Assembly: GCA_900543715.1 (NCBI GenBank)
Contig: UQSX01000003.1
Span: 31,704-95,703, forward strand
DNA length: 64,000 nt
Source of the DNA: an uncultured Blautia sp.
GTDB taxonomy: Bacteria; Bacillota; Clostridia; Lachnospirales; Lachnospiraceae
Direction of reading: 5' to 3'
A program made the position numbers and the translations under genes. Within the stretch, counting starts at the first letter, position 1. Each line of letters starts with the position of its first letter. This document shows positions 62,866-64,000 of the stretch, piece after piece. Below the pieces are notes generated by a model. The model saw nothing but the letters and a program-made list of their open reading frames with translations, was not told where the DNA came from and made no database searches.

Positions 62866-63351
62866 ATGGCAAAAGTAGAACTTAAAAAACCTGTCGTAGA
62901 AGAGATTTCCAACAGCATTAAAGATGCAGCATCTGTAGTGCTGGTAAACTACAAAGGCATCAATGTTGAGCAGGATACTCAGATGCGTAAGGAATTAAGA
63001 GAAGCTGGTGTTGTCTACAAAGTTTACAAAAATACTATGATGAACTTTGCATTCAAAGGAACACCATGCGAAGAACTGTGCAAGCATTTAGTGGGAACAA
63101 ACGCTCTGGCTGTATGTGCAGAAGATGCTACAGCTCCTGCAAGAATCCTTGCTAAATATGCAAAGACAGTTCCTACTCTGGAATTAGTTGCCGGTGTCGT
63201 AGAAGACACATATTATGATCAGGCAGGAATGGAAGCACTGTCCAAGATTCCTTCAAGAGAAGAACTTCTCGGAAAACTTCTTGGAAGCATCCAGTCTCCT
63301 ATCGCCAACTTTGCTCGTGTGCTTAATCAGATCGCTGAGCAGCAGGCTTAA
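62866..63351 (+). CDS. rplJ: 50S ribosomal protein L10
   Basis: 161 residues. AKVELKKPVVEEISNSI, LVNYKGINVEQDTQMRKELR in pieces and the C-terminal helix that binds L12 dimers (ANFARVLNQIAEQ). It forms the base of the stalk. AAGGAGG precedes the ATG. Confidence 0.97.
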   Translation: MAKVELKKPVVEEISNSIKDAASVVLVNYKGINVEQDTQMRKELREAGVVYKVYKNTMMNFAFKGTPCEELCKHLVGTNALAVCAEDATAPARILAKYAKTVPTLELVAGVVEDTYYDQAGMEALSKIPSREELLGKLLGSIQSPIANFARVLNQIAEQQA

Positions 63352-63434
63352 TGAGCAGGTATTTAAAAAAGTAAACGGCCTGTATATGAGCCAGGCCCAA
63401 TAAAAAAAGGAAAAATAATCGGAGGTAAATAATA

Positions 63435-63809
63435 ATGGCAAAGTTAACAACAGCTGAATTTATTGAAGCTATCAAAGAGTTATCTGTATTAGAGTTAAAC
63501 GAATTAGTAAAAGCATGTGAAGAAGAATTTGGTGTATCTGCAGCAGCAGGCGTTGTAGTTGCAGCAGCAGGCGGAGCTGGAGAAGCGGCAGAAGAGAAAG
63601 ATGAGTTTGATGTTGAGCTGACAGAAGTTGGACCAAACAAAGTTAAAGTTATCAAAGTTGTTCGTGAAGTAACAGGTTTAGGTCTGAAAGAAGCTAAGGA
63701 AGTTGTAGACGGAGCTCCTAAGGTTCTGAAAGAGGCTGCTTCTAAGGCTGAGGCTGAAGAAATTAAAACAAAACTGGAAGGCGAAGGCGCTAAAGTTACT
63801 CTTAAATAA
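63435..63809 (+). CDS. rplL: 50S ribosomal protein L7/L12
   Basis: 124 residues. N-terminal dimerisation helices, Ala-rich hinge, C-terminal domain with [22 protein letters not shown] in pieces. It recruits translation factors. GGAGG precedes the ATG. 83 bp after rplJ and ends at a strong terminator. Confidence 0.98.
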   Translation: MAKLTTAEFIEAIKELSVLELNELVKACEEEFGVSAAAGVVVAAAGGAGEAAEEKDEFDVELTEVGPNKVKVIKVVREVTGLGLKEAKEVVDGAPKVLKEAASKAEAEEIKTKLEGEGAKVTLK

Positions 63810-63837
63810 TTCAGAGAAATTTTTACCTATGCTGAGG

Positions 63838-63867
63838 ACCGGGCAGATTATCTGCCCGGTTTTTTTA
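63838..63867 (+). terminator. Terminator after rplL
   Basis: ACCGGGCAGAT / ATCTGCCCGGT with T7. The remaining 63868-64000 is A+T-rich with no gene. Confidence 0.9.
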
Positions 63868-64000
63868 TACTGGAGTTTATGAAGATCGATAAATTTGGAT
63901 TGAAGAAGCAGGTTTCAATTTGTGCAAGATATATTATAAAAATTAAATATTCCTAAAAATTATATAAAGTATATCCAATTATTATATTATAAAAACTTTA

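Overview
The window is about 45% G+C and has strong sigma-A-type promoters, AGGAGG ribosome sites, a T-box, an L10 leader, a CIRCE-like element and many U-tract terminators. Together with a type III glutamine synthetase, an archaeal-type AspRS next to gatCAB, an LL-diaminopimelate aminotransferase and a corrinoid/tetrahydrofolate methyltransferase set, this points to a low-GC Firmicute of the Lachnospiraceae. An acetogenic, Blautia-like bacterium is the best guess; this is inference from gene content.

Layout. 1-~6900 is accessory DNA: the end of a large ATPase gene, a divergent XRE regulator/hypothetical pair, a repeat-rich region that looks like a transfer origin, mobC without a relaxase, a plasmid-type replication cassette (initiator, DnaC-like ATPase), a small excisionase-like protein and a Tn916-type tyrosine integrase with 11-bp iterons just beyond it. 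From ~6900 the chromosome backbone starts with hsp20 behind a CIRCE-like operator, then cysK with an Rrf2 regulator. 9.6-30.2 kb is largely devoted to glutamine: glnN-purF (minus strand), a Crh-like HPr relative, the pyrG-gltB-gltD operon, glnA followed by an ANTAR antiterminator and dapL, then aspS(2)-gatC-gatA-gatB. Three leaders here (glnN, pyrG, glnA) share an intrinsic terminator whose 5' arm can also form a small hairpin with an (A/G)AAGGC hexaloop, the kind of signal ANTAR proteins read.

30.3-33.3 kb holds a sigma-70-like protein of unusual domain content and ftsH. 33.3-40.5 kb (minus strand) is a one-carbon methyl-transfer locus: a UroD-type corrinoid methyltransferase split by a frameshift at an A7 run, a PucR-type regulator, two corrinoid proteins, a DUF2284 protein, a RACE-type activator and a methyl-H4folate methyltransferase. 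40.6-45.8 kb holds an exonuclease, a MATE exporter, a glyoxalase-fold protein, an MBL hydrolase and a D,D-carboxypeptidase.

45.9-64 kb carries ileS behind a T-box, glgP, a membrane/lipoprotein trio (VWA plus binding-protein lipoprotein, XpaC-like, anchored binding protein), a QueT transporter behind a pseudoknotted leader, a 926-residue TPR/acidic/P-loop protein with rsmA, a ROK regulator, a secreted DUF1002 protein and rplJ-rplL behind an L10 leader. No rRNA, tRNA or CRISPR array was seen. All functional statements come from reading the sequence; no searches were run.
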